64,000 nucleotides of DNA. Source: Loktanella sp. M215. Its GTDB lineage: Bacteria; Pseudomonadota; Alphaproteobacteria; Rhodobacterales; Rhodobacteraceae. Below, one piece after another: positions 10,247 to 20,029 of the stretch. Position 1 is the stretch's first letter, and every line of letters begins with the position of its first letter. A program made the position numbers and the translations under genes. The stretch is taken from assembly GCF_021735925.1 (NCBI RefSeq), contig NZ_WMEA01000001.1, forward strand, positions 3,812,001 to 3,876,000. The letters are read 5' to 3'. Under the pieces are notes generated by a model. It saw nothing but the letters and a program-made list of their open reading frames with translations. It was not told the origin of the DNA and searched no databases.

Positions 10247-11020
10247 TTAAAGTTCGGCGCGCGGGTAACGGCAGACCGTGACATCGCGCAGGGTGATCTG
10301 GTTCATCTCCGGCCCCTCAAAGATCAGGTCAAGCCAGGCCTTCTCGATCCGTTTCTCGTTCAACTCGGTGTAGGCAAGGTCGAATTCCACGATGGCCTCG
10401 CCCCGTTTGCGGGGCAGTTCCTGCACCATCTGTTCGGTGTTGGGACCGTGGTTGATATTCAGTCGGGCAAAGATTTCCAGCGGCTTCTCGACCTCCACCA
10501 CGATGGACACGCGCAGAATCTGGCGGCGGGTCATGCCCTGGACCGCCTCTGGCGGCAGATCCAGCGCCAGCGACAGGAACGAGCCGTCAAAGCGGAACAC
10601 GTCCAGCCGCAGGCCGAAGGGAGACAGGTCCTCCTCGCGCGTGTTGCGCAGCTGGCGCAGCGTCAGTTCGCTGACGGCGCAGTCGTGAAACAGCGTCACC
10701 TCGTCGCCCAGAGCGGTCTTGCTGGACACGGCCGTCATCCCCTTTTGCGGCAGCGGACCGCGCCACAGCAGAGGCCGCCACGACCACAGAGTCCCGGCGG
10801 GCCGGGCAAAAGCGTTCGATCCGATCTGCGGCATCGCAAGGCGCCCGTCCGCGTGAAACATCAGTTCGGTCAGGCGGGCGGACAGATCGCGGGCCTGCTG
10901 GCGCTGTACGCGGAGCACCTGCAGTTCTTCGGTCGCCGCCTGGCGCGCGGCACGAGTCCAGCGTCGCAGGACGCGGGTGTGCAACAGCGCGTCCATCACC
11001 CCTTTGGTCTTGCGTCCCAT
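10247..11020 (-). CDS. Conserved hypothetical protein (probably DUF6478 family), 257 residues
   Basis: The N-terminus is basic and helical (DALLHTRVLRRWTRAARQAA) with a predicted coiled region to about residue 55, followed by a compact mainly beta domain (LSLALDLPPEAVQG, FARLNINHGPNTEQMVQ, VEFDLAYTELNEKRIEKAW). I recall this protein type as widespread in Rhodobacteraceae under a DUF name; its function is unknown. The ending TLRDVTVCRYPRAEL recalls carbohydrate-binding jelly-roll proteins, but that is weak. It lies between a lipoprotein gene and a small unknown gene, all downstream of ilvD. Confidence 0.7.
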   Translation of the reverse strand: MGRKTKGVMDALLHTRVLRRWTRAARQAATEELQVLRVQRQQARDLSARLTELMFHADGRLAMPQIGSNAFARPAGTLWSWRPLLWRGPLPQKGMTAVSSKTALGDEVTLFHDCAVSELTLRQLRNTREEDLSPFGLRLDVFRFDGSFLSLALDLPPEAVQGMTRRQILRVSIVVEVEKPLEIFARLNINHGPNTEQMVQELPRKRGEAIVEFDLAYTELNEKRIEKAWLDLIFEGPEMNQITLRDVTVCRYPRAEL

Positions 11021-11098
11021 GTCGACAGGTCCCGTTCAGTGCGTCGTCAGCAGTCTATCTGGCAAATCGCCAAGGGAAAGGAAACAGCCCCGTCGCGC

Positions 11099-11710
11099 TC
11101 ATGTCGCCGTCTCGTCGTTGGCGCGCCGCAGGATCGCCAGCATCTGCGTCAGCAGCGCGCGCGAGGTGCTTTGCGACAGCGGATCCTCCGACAGGCCGCG
11201 TACGGAAATCGTGACCAGCCGGCCCCGCATGTCCGTGAACAATCGCCAGGCCTGCGTCTGCGTGCCCTTGACGCCGGGGGGGCCGACATCCTCGGTATAG
11301 ACCGCAACGGCGTTGGCGTCCGTCTGGGTCTGCCGCACGGCGACCGGCCCGCCGATGGCCGAGGCCGACAGCAGCGCCGCCCCCTGCGGCGTCTCAAGGA
11401 AGGTCTTGAAGTCCTCCTCCTGCCCCGCCACGACCGCACTGCCCGCATCGCCCACCGTCACGGTGATCAGCGCGATGTCACCCGGATAGGTGTCGGTCTC
11501 GTCAGCGGTCATCGCCGCACAGGCGGCCAGCAAGGCAAAGCCCTGCCGGGGCCGCGTCACGACCGGATCGACGCAATAGCCCGCAGGCCCGCCCACCAGC
11601 ACGTCCCCCACCAGCCGCACCGAAGGCTCGCCCGGTGCGGTCAGAGAGACGGGTTCGCAGCCCGCCAGTGCCGCGATCATCGCCAGTGCCGCAGGCAGGC
11701 CCCACCGCAC
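11099..11710 (-). CDS. Predicted lipoprotein of unknown function
   Basis: I start at GTG 11710, which has AAGGG just upstream and lies 6 bases after the ilvD stop. This gives a 203-residue protein with a short hydrophobic leader and a lipobox (IAALAGC, Cys at about residue 18), so it should be lipid-anchored at the membrane. The mature part begins EPVSLTAPGEPSVRLVGD and has a C-terminal half with WRLFTDMRGRLVTISVRGL. No family recognised. An upstream ATG at 11851 would read back through the end of ilvD and is unlikely. Confidence 0.75.
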   Translation of the reverse strand: MRWGLPAALAMIAALAGCEPVSLTAPGEPSVRLVGDVLVGGPAGYCVDPVVTRPRQGFALLAACAAMTADETDTYPGDIALITVTVGDAGSAVVAGQEEDFKTFLETPQGAALLSASAIGGPVAVRQTQTDANAVAVYTEDVGPPGVKGTQTQAWRLFTDMRGRLVTISVRGLSEDPLSQSTSRALLTQMLAILRRANDETAT

Positions 11711-11715
11711 GACCC

Positions 11716-13479
11716 TTAAAGGTCCATGTAGATGTGCTTTTCGTGCTTGGCGCCCGGATGCGTCACCGCCCCCTTGCGCGCTCCGCCGACAAGCTGCGCA
11801 TACTTCCACAACGCACCGGAGGCATAGATCGTCTCTTTCGGGCCGGACCATGCGGCACGGCGGGCGTCCATCTCCTCGGCAGAGATGTCGGCGGACAACT
11901 CTCCGGTCAGGGCGTTGATCGTGATCATGTCGCCATCCTTCAGCAACGCGATGGGGCCGCCATGGGCCGCTTCCGGCCCGACGTGACCCACGCAGAACCC
12001 GCGGGTGGCACCAGAGAAGCGACCGTCGGTGATCAGTGCCACCTTCTTGCCCATGCCCTGCCCGGACAGGGCGGCGGTCGTCGCCAGCATTTCGCGCATG
12101 CCGGGGCCGCCTGCGGGGCCTTCGTTGCGGATGACCAGCACGTCGCCTTCCTTGTAGGTGCGCGCCTTGACGCTCTCAAAGGCCTCTTCCTCGTTTTCAT
12201 AGACGCGGGCGGGGCCGGTAAAGACCTGCTGTTCCTCGGTCATGCCTGCGACCTTCACGATGGCACCGTCGGGTGCGACGTTGCCGCGCAGACCGACGAC
12301 GCCGCCGGTCTTGGTGATCGGGTTGTCGATGAAGTGGATGGTCTTGCCGTCGGGATCGCGGGTGATCATGTCGATCTCCTCGCCGATGCTGCGGCCCGAT
12401 GCGGTGATGCAATCCTCGTGCATCAGGCCCGCCTTGCGCAGCTCCTTCATCACGACGGGAATGCCACCGGCGTCATACAGGTCCTTCGCCACGGCCTGAC
12501 CGCCGGGTTTCATGTCGACGAAATAGGGCGTATCCTTGAAGATGTCGCAGACGTCCCAGAGGTCGAAGTCGATCCCGGCCTCGTGCGCCATTGCGGGCAG
12601 GTGCAGACCGGCGTTGGTGGACCCGCCGGTGCAGGCCACCACGCGGGCAGCGTTTTCAAGAGACTTGCGCGTGACGATGTCGCGGGCGCGGATGTTGTTG
12701 GTGATCAGGTCCATGACGGCCTTGCCGGATGCGACGCCATACTGGCCGCGATCTTTGAAGGGTGCCGGCATGCCAGACGAGTTCAGCAGCGCGAGACCGA
12801 TGGCTTCGGACACGCAGGCCATCGTGTTGGCGGTGAACTGGCCGCCGCAGGCGCCTTCTGACGGGCAGGCGACCTTTTCCAGGATCGCAAGCTGTTCGTC
12901 GGTCATTTCACCGTTCTGGTAACGGCCGACGGCTTCGAACATGTCCTGCACGGTCAGGTCGCGGTCGGCGAAATCGGCGGGGACATTGGCACCTTCGGGC
13001 ACCTTGCCCGGCAGGATCGACCCGCCGTACATGAAGACCGACGGCACGTTCAGCCGGATCATCGCCATCATCATGCCCGGCAGCGACTTGTCGCAGCCCG
13101 CAAGACCGACCAGCGCGTCATAGCCGTGACCGCGCATCGTCAGCTCCACCGAGTCGGCAATCGCCTCGCGCGACGCCAGAGACGACCGCATCCCCTCGTG
13201 GCCCATCGCGATGCCGTCGGTGACGGTGATCGTGGTGAATTCGCGCGGTGTGCCATGCGCCTCGATCACGCCCGCCTTGACGGACTGGGCCTGCCAGTTC
13301 AGCGCGATGTTGCAGGGCGCCGCCTCGTTCCAGCAGGTGGCGACGCCGACGAAGGGCTGTGCGATGTCTTCTTCGGTCAGACCCATGGCATAGTAATACG
13401 ACCGGTGCGGCGCGCGCGCGGGGCCTTCGGTGACGTGACGGCTGGGCAGCTTGGATTTGTCGGGGCGGTTCGTGGCCAT
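11716..13479 (-). CDS. ilvD: Dihydroxy-acid dehydratase
   Basis: 587 residues from ATG 13479 (AAGGA about 8 bases upstream; an ATG at 13497 is less likely). IlvD converts 2,3-dihydroxy-isovalerate and 2,3-dihydroxy-3-methylvalerate to 2-oxo acids, the third step of valine and isoleucine synthesis. Iron-sulfur cysteines appear in [22 protein letters not shown] and [16 protein letters not shown]. The C-terminus has [17 protein letters not shown], typical of the IlvD/Edd family. It heads the minus-strand run leading to fadH and is divergent from the CPBP protease gene. Confidence 0.97.
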   Translation of the reverse strand: MATNRPDKSKLPSRHVTEGPARAPHRSYYYAMGLTEEDIAQPFVGVATCWNEAAPCNIALNWQAQSVKAGVIEAHGTPREFTTITVTDGIAMGHEGMRSSLASREAIADSVELTMRGHGYDALVGLAGCDKSLPGMMMAMIRLNVPSVFMYGGSILPGKVPEGANVPADFADRDLTVQDMFEAVGRYQNGEMTDEQLAILEKVACPSEGACGGQFTANTMACVSEAIGLALLNSSGMPAPFKDRGQYGVASGKAVMDLITNNIRARDIVTRKSLENAARVVACTGGSTNAGLHLPAMAHEAGIDFDLWDVCDIFKDTPYFVDMKPGGQAVAKDLYDAGGIPVVMKELRKAGLMHEDCITASGRSIGEEIDMITRDPDGKTIHFIDNPITKTGGVVGLRGNVAPDGAIVKVAGMTEEQQVFTGPARVYENEEEAFESVKARTYKEGDVLVIRNEGPAGGPGMREMLATTAALSGQGMGKKVALITDGRFSGATRGFCVGHVGPEAAHGGPIALLKDGDMITINALTGELSADISAEEMDARRAAWSGPKETIYASGALWKYAQLVGGARKGAVTHPGAKHEKHIYMDL

Positions 13480-13604
13480 GGGATGGGTCCTTCTCAAGTT
13501 GCCCTTGGTCTAATTTGCACCTTGCCGCGACACAAGACGCAATGCAGAGCCCTGCCGCGCGTTCGGACATTGCGCAGCCACCGCAGCTGCGCCACACCTG
13601 CCCC

Positions 13605-14492
13605 ATGTCCCTGCCCACAGCCTACAGCGCCCTGCGCACCTTTCGCCGCCCCGCGCTGGCCCTGCCCGGCCTGTGGCGGGTGGCCCTCGTCATCATCGGG
13701 TTCGAGGTCGCCTTTTCCACGACACCCTACATCCTCGATCCCTATATCAACTGGTCCTGGCCCGACGCGGTGCTGGAGACGCTGAATTACGCGGGCTTCG
13801 GCCTTGATCTGGCGGCCCTGCTGGTGCTGATCGCCCTGCTGCACCGCCGCGGCCCCGCCAGTCTGACCGGGCCTTTTGGCCCGTTGCTGCGCGATCTGGG
13901 GCGCGTGCTGGTCGCGGTCTGCCTCGTTTTGCTGGTGCAGCAACCCTTCGATCTGGCCCCGGACCTGCGCGACCTGATCCTCGCCCCCCTTGGCCACTGG
14001 TTCTTGTGGCTGATCCCCGCCGCCCTCGCGATCCTGCTGCAGGTCACGACAGAGGAGATCTACTTCCGCGGCTACCTGACCCAGCAACTCGCCGCGGTCA
14101 GTCTGAAAAAGCGCGTCTGGATGCTGCTGCCCTCAGTCTATTTCGGCACCAGCCACCTGCTGAACGGCGACGGTCTGGCCGAAGGCGCGATGTGGGCCGT
14201 CTGGGCGGCGATGCTGGGTGCTGCCTGTGCAGACCTGACCGCGCGCACCGGCAACCTCGGCGCTGCCATCGGCCTGCATCTGGGCAACAACCTCTTTGCG
14301 GCCCTCGTGCTGGGCTTCATGGGGGCGCCCGGTTTCGGGCTGGCCCTGTTCCTGCTGCCCGACACCGCCGAGACCATCAATACCGCGGGGCTGGAGGGGC
14401 TGGCGACCACAGCCACGCTCTTCGATCTGGCCTATTCGGCGATGGGCGTGCTGGTGATGTGGCTGGCCGCGCGCATCGCGATCAGGGCTTGA
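13605..14492 (+). CDS. CPBP family intramembrane metalloprotease (CAAX/Abi type)
   Basis: 295 residues from ATG 13605, with about eight hydrophobic segments. The three active-site motifs of the family are present: EEIYFRGYL (Glu-Glu-x-x-x-Arg), FGTSHLLNGD with the zinc-binding His, and GLHLGNNLFAA with His and Asn. Family members include the eukaryotic CAAX prenyl protease Rce1 and bacterial proteins for bacteriocin immunity or peptide maturation. The substrate here is unknown. It is a likely single gene upstream of accD. Confidence 0.85.
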   Translation: MSLPTAYSALRTFRRPALALPGLWRVALVIIGFEVAFSTTPYILDPYINWSWPDAVLETLNYAGFGLDLAALLVLIALLHRRGPASLTGPFGPLLRDLGRVLVAVCLVLLVQQPFDLAPDLRDLILAPLGHWFLWLIPAALAILLQVTTEEIYFRGYLTQQLAAVSLKKRVWMLLPSVYFGTSHLLNGDGLAEGAMWAVWAAMLGAACADLTARTGNLGAAIGLHLGNNLFAALVLGFMGAPGFGLALFLLPDTAETINTAGLEGLATTATLFDLAYSAMGVLVMWLAARIAIRA

Positions 14493-14550
14493 TTGCATTC
14501 GACCCGGCAACAGCCTATTTCGGGGCGATAAAGCTGATAGGTAAGCCGCG

Positions 14551-15483
14551 ATGAACTGGATCACGAACTACGTCCGCCCGACGATCAACTCGTTGTTTTC
14601 CCGGCGTGAAGTGCCCGACAACCTGTGGACGAAATGCCCCGAGTGCGGCACGATGCTGTTCCACCGCGAACTGGCCGACAACCTGAACGTCTGCACCAAT
14701 TGCGGCCACCACATGCCGATCACCGCCCGCGACCGGCTGACCGCCCTGTTCGACGGCGGCATCTACACCGACGTCAAGGTGCCGGACCCCGTGGCGGACC
14801 CGCTGCAATTCCGCGACCAGAAGAAATACACCGACCGCCTGAAGGAAGCGCGCAAGAAGACCGGCGAGCGTGACGCGATGCTGGTGGCAGAGGGCGAGAT
14901 CGGGCGCACCCCCATCGTCGCCGCCGTGCAGGACTTCAGCTTCATGGGCGGGTCGATGTCGATGTATGTCGGCAACGCCATCGTCGCCGCAGCTGAGCGC
15001 AGCGTCGAAATGGGCCGCCCGCTGATCCTGTTTTCCGCCGCCGGTGGCGCGCGCATGCAGGAAGGCATCCTTGGCCTGATGCAGATGCCGCGCACGACCA
15101 TCGCCGTGCAGATGCTGAAAGAGGCGGGCCTGCCTTACATCGTCGTGCTGACGCACCCCACGACGGGGGGTGTGACCGCATCCTACGCCATGCTGGGCGA
15201 CGTGCAGATCGCGGAACCCAACGCGCTGATCGGCTTTGCCGGTGCCCGCGTCATCGAACAGACCATCGGTGAGAAACTGCCCGAAGGGTTCCAGCGCGCC
15301 GAATACCTGCTGGATCACGGCATGCTGGACCGCGTGACCAAGCGCACGGACCTGAAAGACGAACTCATCACCATCGTCCGCATCCTGACCAAACTGCCCC
15401 CCGCCGTCCGGGGCGATCTGCCGCCGCCGCATATCGACAGCCACGCCCTGGACGACAAGGCGGCGCTGCCGGTCCAGCCGTGA
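14551..15483 (+). CDS. accD: Acetyl-CoA carboxylase carboxyltransferase subunit beta
   Basis: 310 residues. The N-terminal zinc ribbon is complete (Cys29, Cys32, Cys48, Cys51: CPECG and CTNCG), followed by the carboxyltransferase crotonase-like domain with [18 protein letters not shown] and [16 protein letters not shown]. With AccA it transfers the carboxyl group from biotin to acetyl-CoA, giving malonyl-CoA for fatty-acid synthesis. The stop overlaps the GTG start of folC by four bases; accD-folC pairing is common in alphaproteobacteria. Confidence 0.97.
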   Translation: MNWITNYVRPTINSLFSRREVPDNLWTKCPECGTMLFHRELADNLNVCTNCGHHMPITARDRLTALFDGGIYTDVKVPDPVADPLQFRDQKKYTDRLKEARKKTGERDAMLVAEGEIGRTPIVAAVQDFSFMGGSMSMYVGNAIVAAAERSVEMGRPLILFSAAGGARMQEGILGLMQMPRTTIAVQMLKEAGLPYIVVLTHPTTGGVTASYAMLGDVQIAEPNALIGFAGARVIEQTIGEKLPEGFQRAEYLLDHGMLDRVTKRTDLKDELITIVRILTKLPPAVRGDLPPPHIDSHALDDKAALPVQP

Positions 15484-16784
15484 CGCCGGGTTCCGACGTC
15501 ATCCTCGCGCGGATGATGTCCCTGCACCCCAAGGTGATCGACCTGACGCTGGACCGCGTCTGGCGCCTGCTCGACCGTCTGGACAATCCGCAGGACCGTC
15601 TGCCACCGGTGATCCACATCGCCGGCACCAACGGCAAGGGCAGCACGCAGGCCATGATCCGCGCCGGGCTGGAGGCGCGGGGCGCGACTGTCCACGCCTA
15701 TACCTCGCCGCACCTTGCCCGGTTCCACGAACGCATCCGCCTGGCCGGGTCGCTGATTTCAGAGGACGCGCTGACCGCGCTGCTGGATCGCACCCATACC
15801 GCCAACGGCCCCGACCCGATCACCTATTTCGAGATCACGACCGTCGCGGCCCTGCTCGCCTTTGCCGAAACGCCCGCGGATTACACCTTGCTGGAGGTCG
15901 GCCTCGGCGGTCGTCTGGACGCGACGAACGTGGTGGCAAAGCCTGCCCTGACGGTCATCACGCCGGTCGATCTGGACCACCAAAGCTACCTCGGTGACAC
16001 GCTGGCGCTGATTGCCGGCGAAAAGGCGGGCATCCTGAAACGCGGCGTGCCTTGCGTCGTCGGCCCCCAGCACGACGAAGGCCTTGACGTGATCGAGGCG
16101 CGCGCTGCCCGCGTCGGCGCCCCCCTGCTGGTCCACGGCCAGCACTGGCACGTGACGACCGAACGCGACCGCCTGATCTATCAGGACGAGCGTGGCCTGC
16201 TGGACCTGCCGCTGCCCGCCCTGCCCGGCCCGCACCAGATCGGCAACGCCGGCATGGCGATCGCCGCCCTGCGTCACCTGTCCGCCACCGCCGGACAGTC
16301 CGCGACCGACGAAGACTGTTGCACCAAGGCCATGACGCAGGTGACATGGCCCGCCCGCATGCAGCGCCTGACGACCGGCGCGCTGGTCGACCTCGCCCGC
16401 CCGGCAGAGCTGTGGCTGGACGGCGGCCACAACCCCGCCGCCGGTCTGGTCCTTGCCGCGACGCTGGCTGCCCTGCCCCCGCGCCCGACTCATCTGATCT
16501 GCGGCATGCTGAACACCAAGGATATCGCGGGCTACCTTGCCCCCTTGGCAACCGTCGCCGCCAGCCTGACGGCCGTGTCGATCCCCGGCGAGGCCGCGAC
16601 GATCCCCGCCGCCGAGACGGCGCAGCACGCCGCCACCGTCGGCCTGCCCGCCACGACCGCGCCCGACGTCGAAACGGCACTGCGGGACCTGTCCGCCGCA
16701 GGACCGGTCAGGATTCTGATCTGCGGCTCACTCTACCTTGCCGGACATGTTTTGCGCCTGAATGGCACCGGCGGCCCGGTCTAG
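15480..16784 (+). CDS. folC: Bifunctional folylpolyglutamate/dihydrofolate synthase
   Basis: 434 residues from a GTG start overlapping accD (GTGA). The P-loop [14 protein letters not shown] and the following [12 protein letters not shown] and [15 protein letters not shown] motifs are diagnostic of FolC, which adds glutamate to dihydropteroate and to folates. The second domain carries [12 protein letters not shown]. It is coupled to accD, so expression follows fatty-acid synthesis. A GC-rich stem-loop at 16839-16853 may end this transcript. Confidence 0.96.
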   Translation: MTPGSDVILARMMSLHPKVIDLTLDRVWRLLDRLDNPQDRLPPVIHIAGTNGKGSTQAMIRAGLEARGATVHAYTSPHLARFHERIRLAGSLISEDALTALLDRTHTANGPDPITYFEITTVAALLAFAETPADYTLLEVGLGGRLDATNVVAKPALTVITPVDLDHQSYLGDTLALIAGEKAGILKRGVPCVVGPQHDEGLDVIEARAARVGAPLLVHGQHWHVTTERDRLIYQDERGLLDLPLPALPGPHQIGNAGMAIAALRHLSATAGQSATDEDCCTKAMTQVTWPARMQRLTTGALVDLARPAELWLDGGHNPAAGLVLAATLAALPPRPTHLICGMLNTKDIAGYLAPLATVAASLTAVSIPGEAATIPAAETAQHAATVGLPATTAPDVETALRDLSAAGPVRILICGSLYLAGHVLRLNGTGGPV

Positions 16785-16838
16785 GCGGAACCCGTTCGGC
16801 CCTTCGTCGTTAACGATCTGTTAGTCATTCGAATGCGC

Positions 16839-16853
16839 GGCCGGGGTCCGGCC
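16839..16853 (+). terminator. Possible terminator after folC
   Basis: GGCCGG-GGT-CCGGCC forms a perfect 6-base stem with a 3-base loop, followed by a moderately T-rich stretch (CATTCTTGTTTC). It is 55 bases after the folC stop and 38 bases before the next start. The T-tract is imperfect, so termination may be partial. Confidence 0.35.
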
Positions 16854-16890
16854 TGCCATTCTTGTTTCATAGAACAGACCGGATTTCATC

Positions 16891-17397
16891 ATGTTACGCG
16901 TCCTCGCTCTCGTGGCCACCTGTGTGCCTGTCTCATCCTTTGCCGCCACGGTGAATTTCTGCTGGCAGGGCGCCGAAGGCTATACCATGACCGGGCGGAT
17001 GCAGATCCCGGATCCCCTGATGCAGCGTGCCATCGTGACAGAGGCGGATGTCACGCAGTTCAAGATCGCCGGTTACAAGGACGGCCGGCTGCTGGGCACC
17101 TGGGACAACAGCCGCGCCGCGCATGGTGCGACCTGGCACATGCGCTTTGCTCCCCTGACGATGACCTTTCTGACCGGCGGCAGCTTTGCGGGTCCTCATT
17201 CGCAGGGCTGGAACGCCGACGGCAACGTGCAGAACTGCGGCAGCCCCGGCTTCGGCTTCAACTCCGGCAACTATGCGCAAGACATCTGCGTGAACGGCAC
17301 CTACGTCCATACCAGCAGCGTCCCGCCCGAAACGCCACTGGTGGCCACATTCGACCCCGTGTCGCCGGACTGCTCTGTCACCATCCCCACAAGTTAA
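16891..17397 (+). CDS. Small secreted protein of unknown function
   Basis: 168 residues with a clear signal peptide (MLRVLALVATCVPVSSFAA, cleavage near residue 18-19). The mature part has four cysteines (FCWQG, QNCGS, DICVNG, PDCSV), suggesting two disulfides in the periplasm or outside. It is rich in Gly, Thr and aromatic residues, like beta-sandwich exoproteins, and resembles the soluble part of proteins sorted by VPLPA/PEP-CTERM systems, but no C-terminal sorting tail is present. No family recognised. It is monocistronic and ends before a strong bidirectional terminator. Confidence 0.75.
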   Translation: MLRVLALVATCVPVSSFAATVNFCWQGAEGYTMTGRMQIPDPLMQRAIVTEADVTQFKIAGYKDGRLLGTWDNSRAAHGATWHMRFAPLTMTFLTGGSFAGPHSQGWNADGNVQNCGSPGFGFNSGNYAQDICVNGTYVHTSSVPPETPLVATFDPVSPDCSVTIPTS

Positions 17398-17513
17398 ATG
17401 CCGATTCGCGAATCAGGGGATTGACGCCGAATCACTGCTCACATTAAGGTTACTGCAACGAGAGCGTGAACAGGCGGATCAACCGTCGTACCCTCTGGGC
17501 AGTGAGGCAGGGC

Positions 17514-17542
17514 AAAAAAGCAGGCATTTAGCCTGCTTTTTT
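17514..17542 (+). terminator. Strong bidirectional intrinsic terminator
   Basis: AAAAAAGCAGGC, loop ATTTA, GCCTGCTTTTTT: a perfect 12-base stem with an A-run before and a T-run after, so it works on both strands. It separates the convergent genes at 16891 and 17647. It lies 116 bases past the secreted-protein stop, so it could also be the 3' end of a small RNA. Confidence 0.88.
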
Positions 17543-17646
17543 GTATTTAGGGGCCACTACAATCCTTGACATTTCCAAAAATCCGTTAACCAAGATTAAC
17601 GCCATCGATCAGCCCCATATTACTCTGTCCGCATCGCCGTACCGCA

Positions 17647-18702
17647 TCACCCCTGCCCCCAACCCTCTGCCTGCATCTCGCGCAGACGGCTGGCGGTGCG
17701 TTCGAATTCGAACGACCCTTCGCCCTCGCGGTAAAGATACTCAGGCTCTGCAGCAGCACTGCAGATCAGCCGGACCCGCGCTTCGTACAGGGCGTCGACC
17801 AGCGTGACGAACCGCTTCGCCTCGTTGAAGTTGTCGCGCCCGAGCGACGGGATGTCTTCCAGGATCAGCACGCGCACGGCATCAGCCAGCGCCAGATAAT
17901 CCGCCGCCCCCAGCGGTTTGCCGCACAGGTCATAGAACGACGCCCGCGCGACGCCGTTGTGATACTGCGGCAGCACCACGTCGCGCCCCTTGATCCGCAA
18001 GGTCAGCGGCGCGCTTTCGCCTTGGCTGATATCCTCCCAGATCGCGGCGATCCGGGCGCGGCTGTCAGCGTTGGCGGGCGTGAAATAGCTTTCCGCCCCC
18101 GCCAGCCGGCCCTGCCGGTAATCCGTCGCCGCCGCCAGTTCATGCACGACCATCCGGTCCTTCAGCAGGGCGATGAACGGCAGAAAGATTTCGCGGTTCA
18201 GCCCGTTCTTGTACAGATCACTCGGCGGCCGGTTCGATGTGGTGATGACGGTGACGCCCGCGGCGAACAGCGCCTCGAACAGACGACCCACGATCATCGC
18301 GTCGGTAATGTCGCTGATCTGCATCTCGTCGAACGCCAGCAGCCGGATGTCGGCCACCAGCTTGGCCGCGACCGGCTTGATCGCGTCGTTCACGCCGGTC
18401 TTGCGGGCCTCTGCGATCTCGGCGTGGACCCATTGCATGAAGGCATGGAAATGTTGCCGCCGTTTGGGCGCGTCGATCTGGGCATAGGCCAGATCCATCA
18501 GCATCGACTTGCCCCGCCCCACGCCACCCCACATGTAAAGCCCCTTTGGCGGCGGGGCGGCCTTGCGGAACAGGCCTTTCTTCACCGGTTCTGCCAGCGC
18601 CGCCTGAATGCGGTCAAGCTCGCTCAGCACGCCTTCCTGTGCGGCATCTCGGGTCAGGCGGCCATCGGCCACGGCGGCGGTATAGGCTTGGGTCACGGTC
18701 AT
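17647..18702 (-). CDS. zapE: Cell division protein ZapE (AFG1-like ATPase)
   Basis: 351 residues. AFG1/ZapE signatures are plain: P-loop GLYMWGGVGRGKSMLMDL, the HFHAFMQWVHAEI stretch, the Walker-B region LLAFDEMQISDITDAM, and the sensor segment VTVITTSNRPPSDLYKNGLN. ZapE binds the Z-ring and modulates FtsZ bundling during division, particularly under stress. Two adjacent ATGs (18705 and 18702) are possible starts; no good Shine-Dalgarno is visible. The promoter region of 64 bases is shared with the divergent MFS gene. Confidence 0.93.
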   Translation of the reverse strand: MTVTQAYTAAVADGRLTRDAAQEGVLSELDRIQAALAEPVKKGLFRKAAPPPKGLYMWGGVGRGKSMLMDLAYAQIDAPKRRQHFHAFMQWVHAEIAEARKTGVNDAIKPVAAKLVADIRLLAFDEMQISDITDAMIVGRLFEALFAAGVTVITTSNRPPSDLYKNGLNREIFLPFIALLKDRMVVHELAAATDYRQGRLAGAESYFTPANADSRARIAAIWEDISQGESAPLTLRIKGRDVVLPQYHNGVARASFYDLCGKPLGAADYLALADAVRVLILEDIPSLGRDNFNEAKRFVTLVDALYEARVRLICSAAAEPEYLYREGEGSFEFERTASRLREMQAEGWGQG

Positions 18703-18769
18703 CATGGAGGATGACTTAGGCGGTGCGCGCCCGATTGACAATTCGCGAAGGTGGCTTTCAATCTGCGCC

Positions 18770-20011
18770 ATGGAACAGCGCAGTCCCCTTGTGAACCCCG
18801 TCCTCATCGCAGGCTGCGTCATCATCATGACCGGCTTTGCAATCCGTGCGTCCTTCGGTGTCTTCCAGATCCCCATCGCGCAAGAGTTCAACTGGCCGCG
18901 GGCCGAGTTCAGCCTCGCCATCGCGATCCAGAACCTCGCCTGGGGCTTCGGCCAGCCGTTCTTCGGCGCGATCGCCGAACGGCTTGGCGACCGCAAGGCG
19001 ATCGTGCTGGGGGCTGTCTGCTACGCGATCGGCCTCGTGCTGTCGGCGGGCGCCACCACGCCACTGGCGGCCCAGATGACAGAGGTTCTGGTCGGCTTCG
19101 GCATCGCCGGCACAGGCTTCGGCGTCATCCTCGCCGTCGTGGGGCGTGCGGCCAGCGACGACAACCGGTCGATGGCGCTCGCCGTGGCGACCGCCGCAGG
19201 CTCTGCCGGGCAGGTCTTCGGCGCGCCGCTGGCGGAATGGCTGCTGTCCATGATGGCGTGGCAAAGCGTGTTCCTCGTGTTTGCCGCCCTGATCCTCGCG
19301 TCCCTCGCCGTGCTGCCGCTGATGCGCAGCCCCGCCCCGGTGTCAAAGGCCGTGCTGGAGGAGAGCATGGGCACGATCCTGAACCGGGCCATCCGCGATC
19401 CCTCATTCGCGCTGATCTTCATCGGCTTCTTTTCCTGCGGCTATCAGCTTGGGTTCATCACCGCCCACTTCCCCGCCTTCGTGACCGAGATGTGCGGTCC
19501 GATCATGGCGGGCGGCGTCCTTGCGGGCCTTGGCATCACCACGACCAGCGCGCTGGGGGCCATCGCGATTTCCCTGATCGGGCTGGCCAATATCGCGGGC
19601 ACGCTGCTGGCGGGCTGGGCAGGCAAGCGGTTTCCGCGCAAATATCTGCTGGCGGGCATCTACACCGGGCGGACGCTGGTCGCCGCAGCCTTCATCCTAA
19701 CACCCGTGACGCCGGCCACGGTGATCCTCTTCAGCCTCGCCATGGGCAGCCTCTGGCTCGCCACGGTGCCGCTGACTTCGGGCCTCGTGGCACACCTTTA
19801 CGGCTTGCGCTACATGGGCACGCTTTACGGGATCGTGTTCTTCTCGCACCAGTTGGGCAGCTTCATGGGGGTCTGGCTCGGCGGGCGGCTGTTCGATGCC
19901 TTCGGCAACTACACCGCCGTCTGGTGGATCGGAATCGGCGTCGGCGCATTCAGCGCCATCGTCCACCTGCCGATCAAAGAGTCCCGTCCGACCGCCACTG
20001 CCCTCGCCTGA
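18770..20011 (+). CDS. MFS transporter (monocarboxylate/oxalate-formate-like)
   Basis: 413 residues with 12 hydrophobic segments. The beginning (GFAIRASFGVFQIPIAQEFNW, ERLGDRKAIVLGA) and the second-half motif (GWAGKRFPRKYLLAGIY) place it with the monocarboxylate/oxalate:formate-type branch of the MFS. The substrate cannot be read from sequence. The ATG at 18770 is used because the frame upstream runs back into the divergent zapE region. It converges on an alpha/beta hydrolase gene, with 18 bases between the stops. Confidence 0.85.
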   Translation: MEQRSPLVNPVLIAGCVIIMTGFAIRASFGVFQIPIAQEFNWPRAEFSLAIAIQNLAWGFGQPFFGAIAERLGDRKAIVLGAVCYAIGLVLSAGATTPLAAQMTEVLVGFGIAGTGFGVILAVVGRAASDDNRSMALAVATAAGSAGQVFGAPLAEWLLSMMAWQSVFLVFAALILASLAVLPLMRSPAPVSKAVLEESMGTILNRAIRDPSFALIFIGFFSCGYQLGFITAHFPAFVTEMCGPIMAGGVLAGLGITTTSALGAIAISLIGLANIAGTLLAGWAGKRFPRKYLLAGIYTGRTLVAAAFILTPVTPATVILFSLAMGSLWLATVPLTSGLVAHLYGLRYMGTLYGIVFFSHQLGSFMGVWLGGRLFDAFGNYTAVWWIGIGVGAFSAIVHLPIKESRPTATALA

Positions 20012-20029
20012 GACGTCGTCAGGGCCCCT

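Noticed and set aside
10133..11719. 528-codon plus-strand frame opposite the genes downstream of ilvD
   Set aside because: Spans three minus-strand genes with ribosome sites and, for one, a lipobox; no recognisable domain in this frame.
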